From Leucocoprinus leucothites (taxonomy: Eukaryota > Basidiomycota > Agaricomycetes > Agaricales > Agaricaceae): a stretch of DNA of 64,000 nt. The notes under the pieces were generated by a model. It worked only from the letters and a program-made list of their open reading frames with translations, was not told the DNA's origin and ran no database searches. The stretch is from contig JAACJO010000007.1 of NCBI GenBank assembly GCA_013368445.1, positions 992,001 through 1,056,000 of the forward strand, read 5' to 3'. The position numbers were made by a program, and so were the translations under genes. Each line of letters starts with the position of its first letter. Positions within the stretch are counted from its first letter, which is position 1. Positions 1-10,812 of the stretch are shown in pieces.

Positions 1-720
1 GGTAACACTATTCAGGTGCGAAAGCCTTTAGACAGGAAGCTTATACGGTGACGTAGTATTACTTACATGTCCTGGCTTCGTTTAGGAGACGTGAAGCCAT
101 ATCGCCATAGCACTTTCACTGTCCCCCACCAACCACCTTCAAACTGAGTGGACGTGAGTGATTTCGAAGGTGAAGGCAAGTTCATTCCTACCGTGAAAAC
201 CACTTTCTCGCCATCCCAAATTCCCATAGCGCCATTATCTTCCGCAAAATCTTTAAGGGTCAAATTGAATTCGTCCGACGCTCTCCAAAGATTCTTGTTT
301 GCTTGCACAAAAATGGACGCTCCCAGCTCTAGCTCTGGAAGGCTCGTGTTCTCATAAGGATATACAACTGTGCTACCTGGAAAAACAATAATGAGTATAG
401 TGGAATAGGTGTGCGGACGCCTTGACCTACGTCCACCAATATAGCTGCTTCGTTCGTAGATGTCAACGTCAATGTCAAGGCCAAAACGTTCTTGAGCCTT
501 CGAGATCCAGAATGCTGCAGAACTGCCTCCCGCACCCGCACCAATAATTGCCACTCGAGGATTTACAAGAGTTTCATGGATGGGAGTGTCCGGAACGACG
601 GGGTCAGCATGTTCAACTGCGGGTGCTGTGGTCTTGTGTCTGAAGAACCTGGAACAGAGAAGGGTATTTCAAAGGCAACGACTCCGGGTAGGAGGATGAT
701 TAGTGACGCGTATTTCATGA
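1..720 (-). CDS. Prenylcysteine oxidase-like FAD protein, N-terminal part, apparently frameshifted
   Basis: The N-terminal half of a flavoprotein that resembles prenylcysteine lyase/oxidase, which oxidatively cleaves prenylcysteine during turnover of prenylated proteins in the lysosome or vacuole. The main block (about 554 down to 63) starts with the dinucleotide-binding fingerprint IIGAGAGGSSAAF, then DIDVDIYERSSYIGGR and a VVYPYEN/LELGASIF stretch typical of the family. A 54-base intron (GTAGGTC...TTTCCAG) interrupts the codon after GG in the IGGR motif; splicing joins it to STVVYPY. The likely start is the ATG at 720, which opens a signal-peptide-like leader (MKYASLIILLPGVVAF). That leader is not in frame with the FAD block. 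The leader frame stops at 567-565 and the FAD frame is closed upstream by a TGA at 673-671, so the frame change lies between. Only introns of about 23 or 32 bases would repair it, which is implausibly short. The gene leaves the window on the left after a GTAAGT donor near 55. Confidence 0.75.
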
Positions 721-1027
721 TGTACGCGAGTGGTGGTTGGGAAGGTCGAATAGAATATCACCGCAGAGGACTGCCAAGCCTTTGGCGTCTATTCTTGTCC
801 ACATATGTGCACAGCCACGCATGCGGGGTATTAGGACCAATGATATTCGGCAATCATATCTCATATCTCATCTCAGCTTGTTAAGCACAGACGAAGGTTT
901 AGCACATTTGCAATACAGCTGGCAGTGTGTAGGCCAAGGGTAATTACTTGTCCACGACCTTGAAGTCTTGGATCGTTGGCCACGGGATGTAAAGTCAGCA
1001 ATCCACTGATATGACTGCGACATATAG
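721..1027. other. Divergent intergenic region
   Basis: About 300 bases between the outward-facing starts of the prenylcysteine oxidase-like gene and the F-box gene. It should hold both promoters. I see no clear TATA box, repeat or RNA gene here. Confidence 0.5.
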
Positions 1028-2943
1028 ATGAGAACCACCAGCAGCGGCATCATTCTCACAGATAATAACCCCCTCTTTCCCCACCTTCCCCGTTCCGGTC
1101 CAACGCTTGACTCCGAGCATTCTGCACTTTGTATGCATCCTCCACAGCCATCTGTCATTTTCACCATTCCCCTCGAGCTCGTCCACCGCATCTTGACCTT
1201 AGGCCATCCGGACGACGTCGCTGCGTTCTCCCGAACTTGTCGTTCAGCTCATGAACTCGTTCAAGACGAGTATCTCTGGCGGCAGATATGGCACGCTTAT
1301 CCCTTTGACGACCCAGAGCTCCTCAGGGCTCATCGCCAGGCAGTTTGTTTGGCGACAAGCCTAGAGATATCCCCGCTCAGAGACGGCTGGAAAGCCGAAT
1401 TTACTCGTAGAATAAGAGCCGAGCACGTAGCGTTGAAGAAGCGAGAGCATTATTCATCACTATCTCCCAAAGAAAAGAAAACCGCTCTTCAGGTCTTCGT
1501 GTCCGTACTCGAAGGTGCACTTCCAGCAAGCGTGGGGGGTGGTATGGAGGGTAAATTTCGAGATGCATCTATTTCTCAAAACATACAGTGGGTACAGCGG
1601 GTGCTCTTCCACTCAAGGCTTATTGCACCCGTCCTTCAGAGTCTAGAAGATGAAAAGGAAATCAGTGAACTACAAGCACACATCCGATCTTGCATGGATG
1701 AATATGAATGGGGAGGCAAGACTCGACGGGCCATATCTGATAGGCGGAACAGAAGCCGTGCCTTCGTTTATGACCTTCGAAATTACAGCTACAAGAACGA
1801 TTATGGGCCATACCACCCGGATGGAAGAGTTAGCTGGGTTCATATAGAGAATATTGTCAACGTAGTTCTGTCCAATCTCCAAGACCTTCCCGTGCACATT
1901 GTATCGCCTGCCAGACCCCCTTCGGGTCTCGAATCACTTCGCCCTTATTCTGCTCCCGGAAAGTATTCTCCTCGGGATTGGGCGGGAGTAGAAGGTTTGC
2001 TTTCCTTATTTCTCATGGATGTCGTTAGCTCACAACAGCTAGGCACATGGCGAAGATATGTCTGCTTCATGGATTACAGGTGAGAATGTAGACTTGCTGT
2101 ATCATCACTGTGACTTACGATTTGTTGTTTCATCTCAGAGACCTTTTCGGTGGGTCCTCTCCGATATTCTGGGAACTCCGCATTATACTCACCCACGGGC
2201 TACGGAGTTAGCTTTCAATGTATTGAATCATCAGCGTTCTCCAGAAGGTATCGCCAGCTAACCCCGACATTTTATCACAGTATTCTGATATCGCAGACGG
2301 CCCACTGCACCCTAAATTCTTTGAGGATCCTCGATTTCGCGAAGCGACTAGGTTAATTGAAGTTAAACTTCACATTATACCTCGGAGCGAGATTCGATTC
2401 TTCCCGCCATCCGAGATCCAGCTCTCTGCTAGCCAAAAACACCCGTTAACTTTCTTCCATGGAACCTCCAAGGGAGTAAATGGCAATGAATCTACGGTTG
2501 AGGGTTATGTTCGGATGGCTAGGGACGGGACTGTTCGGTGGAGACTTGTGAGTCTCGAGTTTACATTCCTTAGCTCTACCGCTGACAAGCAAAAGCTTTC
2601 CATTTACGATAATAGTCCTCAGTGGAGGTCAGTATCACTATGCCTTGTTAAATCACCGTCGCTGAGTCTTCTTTATCAGTTCGAATGGTGTGCAAATCGG
2701 TGATGTCGGTAGTGCAAGAGGTGGGGTAGGGGTGTGGACAACTAAGACGCACGAACAAGGTGCGTAGTTTCAAGTTTCCGATGTCAGGAATCTAACTCGC
2801 GGATGAACGAAATAGGCGATCCTGTGGGTGAGTGTCCTAGATTTTACAATGCTGCGGCGAACAAATGCCAAACGCTTTCAGGTCCATTTTGGTTCTGGAA
2901 AGTCGAGGATGATTGTTCCGAGAACTTGGTAGAGTACACATAG
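1028..2943 (+). CDS. F-box protein with cyclin-D1-binding-like C-terminal region
   Basis: Probable substrate-recognition subunit of an SCF ubiquitin ligase; the substrate is unknown. The F-box sits near the N terminus (IPLELVHRILTLGHPDDVAA, then FSRTCRSAHELVQDEYLWRQ). The C-terminal part has the block GVQIGDVGSARGGVGVW followed by GDPVGPFWFWKV, which I associate with a family of agaric F-box proteins carrying a cyclin-D1-binding-like domain. Seven exons fit: 1028-2079, 2139-2149, 2212-2247, 2297-2627, 2680-2759, 2816-2827 and 2882-2943. They total 1584 bases, giving 527 residues. Two exons are tiny: 11 bases, which carry the D-L-F of DYRDLFAFN, and 12 bases. The introns are 49-62 bases. The start could instead be the ATG at 1133 (492 residues), just ahead of the F-box. 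It ends 72 bases from the stop of the convergent hydrolase gene. Confidence 0.85.
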
Positions 2944-3015
2944 AGGCGTAACGACTACAGTCATGCCATACCTAGGCCACTCCAGAACCTTATACTTGTT
3001 ATTTGGTGTTCAGGT

Positions 3016-4104
3016 TTAGGATAGATTTTTCTTAAAGTACTCTGTCAATTTCCCATAAACATCATCGAACCTGTGAAGAAATGACTTGGGGTTAATAACA
3101 GGCAGTGAGAAGAATCAGATACATACGCCTCTCTGTTCTCTTCGTCCTTGAGGTCAGCTCTAGCTGCGGCCCAGCCATGGAACCTGGATACGAAATCCTG
3201 TGAGTCAAGGTTCGGGAGCAATGAACAGAGACAAACATATTGGAGTAATTCTTGTGATCATTTTTGGCGTGGAAAGGTTTCTTGGAGAGGACGTCCAAAA
3301 TTTTATTATACTATAGTCGAGTCGGTGAGCAAACAGAAAAAGGTACAAGGACATTCGACAAACTTCATCTAAAGGCTCATCACTGGAAATATAGATAGAT
3401 AAAGGGATCGTCAAATTTTCAGCATCGTCCACGGATAGCATCCTACATAAATGTCATATTGGGTAACCAGGGCAGGAATCAGATGACTTACGCTGGATGG
3501 ACGATAGAGGCGGCATTGAATGGCGTGTTCGCTCCAGCAGAAATTACAGTGACTTTACCGCCTGTCGTTGAATGTCAATAACCTGAATAGCGTGTATTGA
3601 ATACCCAAAAGGCCTCACCCCAACAGAAACCGTATACACCAAGCTTTTGAGCACCAGCCGACTTTAACGCTTGGCCAAATGACACGAGCTTCTCGATATT
3701 CTTCGGTGGACTCGCAACGGTACCAAAGAAATTTTGGAGCTCTTGCTTCTCTTCTGGTGTCTTTGGCGGGAACTTCTCGATGGGGAAGGGGTGATCTGGT
3801 TCAAAGAAATCCGGCATATAGATTGTTGTCCTCAATGCATCTGCCAACATATCTGCGCCCTTCTGGGTCTGTGGGAAGAAACTGGAGAGTTATGAGCACC
3901 TTTATGTATAGGAGGCCCATGACAAAACAAATACCCAAAGATATCATAAACGCAGACAATCGCATTGTCACTCGTTGGAGGCCCGGTAATATACACACGC
4001 TTGAAGTCGCCAAAAGGCTTGATAGTACCCTTGGGCTGATAGTCAGACTGAACAGCAGGGTTATTGCAGCACCCTTGGTTGGTGTTATGGATAGTGGTAG
4101 ACAT
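3016..4104 (-). CDS. Dienelactone hydrolase family protein
   Basis: An alpha/beta hydrolase of the dienelactone hydrolase family, probably cytosolic. The family opens lactone or ester rings in aromatic breakdown, but the natural substrate of most fungal members is unknown. Seven exons on the minus strand fit: 4104-3935, 3881-3619, 3561-3492, 3442-3364, 3310-3237, 3183-3127 and 3070-3016. They total 768 bases and 255 residues, the usual length. The nucleophile elbow GVYGFCWGG supplies the catalytic Cys. An Asp is likely in the IPLSIYISSDEPLDE strand, and the His in NMFHGWAAARADLKD. The N terminus has the CCNNPAV start common in fungal members. A longer upstream frame exists, but the ATG at 4104 begins the conserved sequence. 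The gene is convergent with the F-box gene. Confidence 0.9.
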
Positions 4105-4825
4105 AGCGGCACGACCAGGAACTCGAGTTCGAGGTAAGTGGTTGAGTACACCCCTGAGACGGACAAGCATGTCTTATATATGCTGGAGGCTGAAGCTTGA
4201 TGGGAGTTTGAGTCGGAGAGTGGTGAGATCCATGTTGTGCCAGAAGTGATGTCATGTCACCACTGCTGGATGGCGTTGGTGTATCCTTTTCCCAAGTACA
4301 GACGCTCCAGATGATTGGTAGAAGCCAAAAGGTGCAGGCGTGAGACACAGAGAGAGGAAAGTAATCACGTGGCCTCGTTTGCTGCATATCAGAAAATCAT
4401 TTTCTTTCCTTTTTTTCATTCTCTCCTCCCTCGCCGCGGCTTCGCACCTTGAGTAGTGAAGCAACTCTTCGTCTTGTTGAGATAGACGAGGGGTATGATG
4501 ATTGCAGGGTTAGAGCAGGAACGGGCTCAATTAAGCCGGAGCCTCTCTTTGCATGTGCATCTGTGATACTTCGCAGAATGACAGAGGCTTGACTATGATG
4601 CTCGGACAAACCATTAGAGCCTTAGAGGCCGTATCTTGAATACAGTGAAGAACAAATAACACCATTTTACACCACCAAATGATATGATAATATCCACAGT
4701 CCTAAGGTATCTACTAGGTGTCTACATAGTCGTATCAGTAGTACACGAAAATCAAGTCGTCAGCAAAGTCGTGCCAGTCTTAAAGGTATCGCAGAGAAAC
4801 TGAAAGTACAACTCCTACTCTTGTG
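4105..4825. other. Intergenic region upstream of the hydrolase gene
   Basis: About 720 bases between two genes that both read leftward. It holds the promoter of the dienelactone hydrolase gene and the 3' end of the DUF7702-like gene. Several short frames are open but none has family character or splice support. No repeat or RNA gene was seen. Confidence 0.4.
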
Positions 4826-5792
4826 CTAGCGGTGCCTTCTGGAGAGGATCACACTCGAAAATAGATAAATGGCGACCACTACATATTCCATGATTGGAGA
4901 AAGCACCAGGTATAACACCCAGTCACCAGTTATTGGATTGCTCTTTGCAAGCACTGGGTTGGCAGAGGGCTGTGTACCGAAGGGGTCCGAAGAGGACCAG
5001 GAGGAAAGAATGGCGTAAGTAACACGCGCCCCGAGAGGTATCAGACCAAGGGAGATACCCCACAGCAGCTATTGATCAAGCAGATGAGTGGGCTACATTG
5101 TAAGGCTCTTAGCATTGTTCAATGGCTCACCTTGCGACGGTAACTTTTCAGATGCCACCTGTATGTCCAAGCACCAATGTGCACCAATACCTGGAAAATG
5201 TATAATACCCCGTAGATTCCAGACGAGGCGCGTTGTAGGATGAAGCCGATATCTCCTTGGTTGGGGGCAACATGTGTGCCGAGAAGACCGCCAGCTACCG
5301 ACAAGGCGAGGGCTACGATTGCTAAAAACCCTAGGATTCTCAGGTTATAGATGATCCGAGGATTATCGCTGAATGTTCGGTGCCCCCTGATGTTACGTAG
5401 TTGAGCACGCGTTCATTTTGCCCTCGGGGCTCGGACGCAGAAGGATTGACTCACACCATCCCAACAAACCCGAGGGTGGAAAGCATCAAGAGAGACAGTG
5501 CAGCAGACTCGATGATATATGATGCAATGAATAGGTCGATGTTTCTTTGTGATATTTCGCCAGCCACAAGCAAAGCGCCACCCGCCATTCGAGCTGCAAG
5601 AGGTATTCATGGTCAAGAAATGTCAAATGTCAAATTTATTCACGTACATAGGGAGAATATAAAGAGCCATAACCATCCCGCATCACGTCGTAAAGCATAG
5701 CGAATGAGTAGGAGTAGAGTCAATATTGCAGGGGGTAGGTAGAATCCGATAGTCGCAGCGGCAATAATTCCACGGTTATCAAGTTTTGGCAT
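4826..5792 (-). CDS. DUF7702-like multi-pass membrane protein
   Basis: A predicted integral membrane protein of a fungal family I associate with DUF7702; its function is unknown. Four exons fit: 5792-5648, 5593-5455, 5386-5131 and 5068-4826. They total 783 bases and 260 residues. Hydrophobic segments are spaced along the whole length: IGFYLPPAILTLLLLI, WLWLFIFSL, an ESAALSLLMLSTLGFVGM segment, ILGFLAIVALALSVAGGLLG, GIYGVLYIFQVLVHIG and MEYVVVAIYLFSSVIL. This suggests about seven spans with very short loops, like an RTA1-type or receptor-like topology. The RRDAG motif after span 1 and FSDNPRI before span 4 are recognisable in relatives. It is divergent from LAS1, with starts about 270 bases apart. 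Confidence 0.75.
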
Positions 5793-6061
5793 AGTTTGTT
5801 ACTATTCGTAGCGATAGATCAAGAGGGGTAAGAGTAGGGTATATAGGAATGGTCCAGAGAACCACCAAGTGCGGACTTGAGGAAGCGCCCAGCGCTGTTG
5901 AGAAGCCTATATTTCCAGGAATAGAAGTCGAACTATTTGATCGAGATCAACATTTCCACGTGTTGGGGTTCGATAAGATTAGATTCAGTTAGATCAAAAA
6001 CGATCACACTAGGCTTTTTCTCACGTCCCTGTTGGCAACATACAAATCTTTTCGACAAGAA

Positions 6062-7884
6062 ATGCGCCTTCCACGACGGGTACCTTGGGTCTCCATTTCT
6101 GAACTTGATCAAGTTTGTGCATGGATATATACGGATGAGCACGACTTGGACGCAAAATTATTGGCAATTAATCGTGTGCGTCGTCAGATTTCGAGCCTTG
6201 GTTAGACTGCAACTCTCCAACAGTTATTCGCATGGAAAGCCATAACGCCACTCCCCCACGCATTAGAATCGACTTTGTCACTTCTTGTAATCTTACAGCA
6301 AGACAAGACAGCAAGTCCTTCTACATTTAGCTACTTGTCTCGACGTTATAGCTATGCAGCAGCTATCATCCGTCTGGTTAATGGATTGGTGGATCCCTTG
6401 CAGCTGGGAGCCTACGCACGTTCAATCGCCTCAATTGCAGCTCAGCTTGGCCTTCCTGCATGGCTAGTGGAACTGAGGCATGCTGCTACGCATGAGGACC
6501 TCCCTAGTCTGGAAGTACTCCGTGAAGCGGCACAGCAGGTGAGCATACCTTCTTCACTCTGAGGCCTAGCTGATATTATGGGGCAGTCCATGTCATGGCT
6601 TCTTTATAACTACTTTCTTCCTACCATCAACCCAGCGAATGCTTCTCAACGAGAAACCCCTCCTTTACGTCCTCTTGCACCCGTCTTGAAACAATACAAG
6701 TCGGTTTTGAAGACAATAACTCGGGATGCGTCTCTCCGGACTCGGTACAAACAGGAAGTCAATACTATCACGAGAGATATTGAAAGATGGATCTCTGAAG
6801 CAAAAGTCGCTGCAAATATCATTGTGAGAGAACTCAGCTGGGATATGGGAGAAGATTTAGCGGAAGAACATAAGGGAGGGAATAGAGACGACAACATAGA
6901 CACAAAAGAGAAATGGGCACTGGAGAGATTTTGCGACGCATTGTTGGAGAAGGGCAGTCTTGTGCCTCTTTCTAAAAAGTACGTAACTACTCAAATATCC
7001 CATGTTCTCCGGGGCTGACATTTTTCAAGAAAGCGCGTATTCCCGGAAGATAAATTCTGGCCTCCGCAATTTTCGGTTTCACTCTGGACACCACTCCTCA
7101 AACATGTTCAATCCCTCCACGCCGATTTTGCATATATCTTATGCTCACAGATAATTACCCTCCTGTTTCTTCCTGGCGCAATTATCGACACATCCGTGTC
7201 AATTGAGGAAAAAATATCAGGAGCCAAACCAAAAAGTGATCCATCCTACGATATGTGCCTCGCCCGTTGGGTGATGTGGGCTCTTGACACTTGGTCAAAT
7301 CCAAGCCCAGACACGACAGAAACAGATATAGATTCGGAATTGCAGAAAGATGTCGTTACAGTCCTGATGCAAAATCTTGGGCACAGAATGGGCGATCCTC
7401 GTTACAAGGATAGCAAAGCGTACGTCCCCCTTTTTTTTTTTTTGTAGACGTCCACTTTCGAATCGATCATTGAATTCTTAAAAGCGCGAAGGCTCTTCTC
7501 CAAGCCATAACTTCCGAGAACTTCGCGTACAATGCTGTTGCAGAATTTCTCTTACTACCATCTAATCAGTTTTCATCGAAGGTAGTTTTCCTACAATCGC
7601 TGGTCACGGTTGATCTCAATCAGCCTTGTTCTTAGGAATGGGTAGAACATGATATGGCTACCATGACAAACCGACTTCAACAACTCCAGTCATTTACTGC
7701 GGTTCGATTTGCAGACAAGCCATCGCTACCGAGTCTCAGTGACATACCAACTACAACCTCATTATCTGGAAGCCACTCTGGTGTGATAGATGTCGATTTG
7801 AAAGCTCAATTTCCCGGTGGCTGGCGCATAGTTGACCGTACTCATTGGAAGCCGTGCCCCATAGGAGTTTTTCAGAGAGCATAA
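6062..7884 (+). CDS. LAS1: LAS1 pre-rRNA processing HEPN endoribonuclease
   Basis: Las1 cuts the ITS2 spacer of pre-rRNA at site C2 in the nucleolus, working with the Grc3 polynucleotide kinase during 60S subunit maturation. The catalytic HEPN motif R-H-x-x-x-H is visible as RHAATHEDLPSL, preceded by the family signature LPHALESTLSLL. The N terminus PRRVPWVSISELDQV also matches the family. Six exons fit: 6062-6175, 6224-6538, 6587-6978, 7030-7419, 7485-7581 and 7636-7884. They sum to 1557 bases and 518 residues. All introns are 48-65 bases. The C-terminal end, PGGWRIVDRTHWKPCPIGVF, resembles the tail of other fungal Las1 proteins. It is convergent with the membrane-protein gene downstream. 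Confidence 0.9.
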
Positions 7885-8192
7885 TCTATGGTTGATGTTA
7901 GGTACGTGCTGAGCATTCTCTGTTTGATACAATACCCAACGGAGGTCAAGCTAGAACGAATAGATTGCATTCTGTCGCTGTATCTCAAACCCATTATTTT
8001 TTTTTTTCAAGTTCGAAATAGAAAATCTTTACGTCAATCCCAATAATCCCAGTAGACATAAGTAGTGCATCATTAAAATCATCTGCGCTCGAAGAGGTGG
8101 TTATAGTGACGAAAGAAGACGTCGATGTAGTAGTAGGGCTGTCAGTAAGAATAGAGATCGAAGACAGGAAAGGAATGCAATGAATCGCTTGA
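7885..8192. other. Convergent 3' intergenic region
   Basis: About 300 bases between the LAS1 stop and the stop of the minus-strand membrane-protein gene. It contains a T-run near 7998-8008. No gene is supported here. Confidence 0.45.
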
Positions 8193-10277
8193 TCATGTCC
8201 GAGGCCGCTTTGACCCTGGTTTCTTAACATCTCCCGGTTTCCTGATCTGCTGCAGAGTTGCAGGTAGTCCCCCCGATGCACCTGCTTCCATTCTGCTAGT
8301 ATCACTGCTTCCACTGCCGATCTCGATTGTACTCCCGACTATGCTTCGCACATCCTGCCCGGCACGCGACGAGGGGCTCTGCGGAACGCCTAACTGGCTT
8401 CCTGCCGCTTCACCAGGATAACCTGGCGGAAGCTCGACGACTTGTGTGCCTTCTTGTGTATACACTGTCACAGGCGCCCGCCCACCGTCATGATGTACGA
8501 CATAGACTTGCCGTCCCGAGTCTCGTGAATGTGCTCCTGATTCGGGTGCGGACGATGGGGAATTAAGTGAAGGATGACTGGGATGGTGAGTCGGCGAGGA
8601 GTCTGTAAGCGGTTGGACATCTTCTGCTACGGTGGGTAGAACGAAAGGTTCGACATGGTATTGACTACCAGTGATCAGTTGACCCATCCGATTTCCGGGA
8701 TTGGCTGAGTGAGTAGAGAGACCCAGACTGTTTTCCGCGACTCCTGTAGAACCCGGTATTGCTTGATAATGAGAGCTGATAGAGGGCGCGTGAAGATATA
8801 CACCTTGAGCCTGAGGAGAGCTTGGGTAGGAACTTCCATGAAGGTCTAGCCGAGCATTTGCAGACCTGTGCTTCCTACCACGCAAGTGCAAGAAAAGAAG
8901 TGCACCCAGCAGTCCGGCGACGAGGCCAACCCCAAGGCCGCCTACACCGGCACCGATTGTAGCTCCTGTGGGGACCCCTCTTGATAGGTAAAGTCAATTC
9001 CAAGAAAATCAAGTGACTCTGGAGAAAATTAGCATAACGTACTTGCTTGACGGAAGCTGCGATGATAAACAGGCTGCACTAGAACCCTCAGCACTATGTA
9101 AGAGTCCATTCGACCAAACATTGCCTGCAGAGTCAGAAACGCTGACGAAAAACGACGAGGCCCATGACATGCTGACTGTCCAGTTCATAGGCTTGCTTCC
9201 ATCTCCTGTGATATTGTACGGGGGATGCAGCGATGGTGCAACCTGACATAACTGTGTCGGCCACAAAACTAAGAAAAGTGAGAGCTACATACTGTCATGA
9301 TGTAAGGCGGGGTACCATTCCGTGGTAAAAGTGAGATGTCAGTGCACTGGACAGCGGTTTTTGCTGAAAAGCTGGTCAACATGATATAAACCAGCAGACA
9401 TACCTGCTCAATCCAACCATATTGAGACATAGGACCATTTGCCACTGTGGCATCTACTTGTAGTGGTACCGGAACAGTTACATTGGTGCAAGACGAAGCC
9501 GGTGAGGAGTTGCTTGGGATCATGGTATACACATCTTGACATCCCCCTGTGTTGCCATTCGCGTCGAACTGCGAGAGTAATTCAGAGTGTAGTAAGGAGC
9601 CGAACGTAGACCCGTCCTACCATACATATTTGGTACTGATTGGTTGGGATCATGCATGAGATAGGTCAACATCCACTTTATAGCCGTCAGCCTTACCTGT
9701 GTGCCTGGTGCGAATGGAACAGTCCAATCCTAGAGCAAAATTGTCACTTGGAGGGGAAACAAAAGAGAAGAAAAAGACACTTACATATTGCAGTGCATCA
9801 CCGGCGGCAATCACGAAAGGCACGAGATAGTTGCTGAGCGTGGGGGGAAATTTTAACGGTGCTCAAGGTCACGAAAGTTTATACGTACGAAGTATACACC
9901 TGGAGATAATATGGAGCGACAGGGTTTGGTCTACGGAAATATAAGAACAGTTTCAGACGCGGAGGCTGAAAATCTGAAAACATACCCTGTTGCTGTACCC
10001 CTGCCCCATGTTATGTGTATCGTCTCACATTGTTCTGAATATCCATGAGATGGCGATGGTACGACGACAAGAATTAGCTTACGGGTGACTGTCAAGGGAA
10101 AAGGCCGAGTGGGGTCATTCCAGTCGAAGAAGAACGACTGACGAAGGTAGTGATGAACATCTGTGGAGCAATGGGGGTGAAGGGATGTACCTGCTCCAAG
10201 AAGGGGGCATACAATGCGGAGACTGTTTGACAACAAAACAAGGCAATCTTCAAGTAAAGACTGCGCCGGGGGAGCAT
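8193..10277 (-). CDS. Secreted/single-pass type I membrane protein, function unknown
   Basis: I do not recognise a named family; proteins of this layout are common in Agaricomycetes. The ATG at 10277 opens a signal peptide (LYLKIALFCCQTVSALYAPF). The extracellular part is spread over many small exons and includes FFFDWNDPTRPFPLTVT, QCETIHITWGRGTATG, NYLVPFVIAAGDALQYDWTV and PPYNITGDGSKPMNWTVSMS, with several N-x-S/T sites. Next comes one strongly hydrophobic Gly-rich segment (GAGVGGLGVGLVAGLLGALL) and a basic stop-transfer (FLHLRGRKHR). The roughly 230-residue cytoplasmic tail is rich in Ser, Pro and Gly and ends KKPGSKRPRT before TGA at 8195-8193. The first intron (53 bases) joins APFLEQ to FFFDWND. 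The layout fits a surface sensor or adhesin, but that is inference. Confidence 0.7.
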
Positions 10278-10812
10278 GGGGATGAGGGGAAGGGGAAGGG
10301 AGAGGGGAAGGAGGAAGAGCGGTATGGATGATGAGGCAAGTGAAGGAGGAGACTGTATTGGATCCTCAGCGTAGGAAGTCAGTCATGATCACGGGCGCTG
10401 TTGCAAGGCGTGTTTTTAGCAGTTCAGGGGTGGCAGTGTTGGTATTAAGGTAATTTACAGAACGCCTTCCAACGCGCAAATTTGGGCCAACTAATCACGA
10501 ATTACAGGAACGGCAAGAATTCGGGCGTAGATTTCAGAAACAGAGGTCAAGATAGGCATACTTTCCAACACTAGCGGTGTCTGCACAGCTGCATGTCTCC
10601 GTCGACGACTAATTTGCGGCAAGGGCCGTTCGCCAAGGCGTTGGATTTAAAAATAGCCTCTCGATCTACGTCCGCTGACTAAGCATCCTTGATTAGATGG
10701 TGGATCGTGAATAGTGTCATTGGCTGAAAGAGCTGATCGCTATATACGTGTAGCTTGCCGAACCTCATTAATCATTTCTCGGTGCCCGCAGTACTCTTGT
10801 TTCTTTACGCTC
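10278..10812. other. Divergent intergenic region
   Basis: About 535 bases between the start of the membrane-protein gene and the start of the SYLF-SH3 gene. A purine-rich G/A tract lies at about 10268-10320, directly upstream of the minus-strand start. It presumably holds both promoters. No further gene was seen. Confidence 0.45.
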
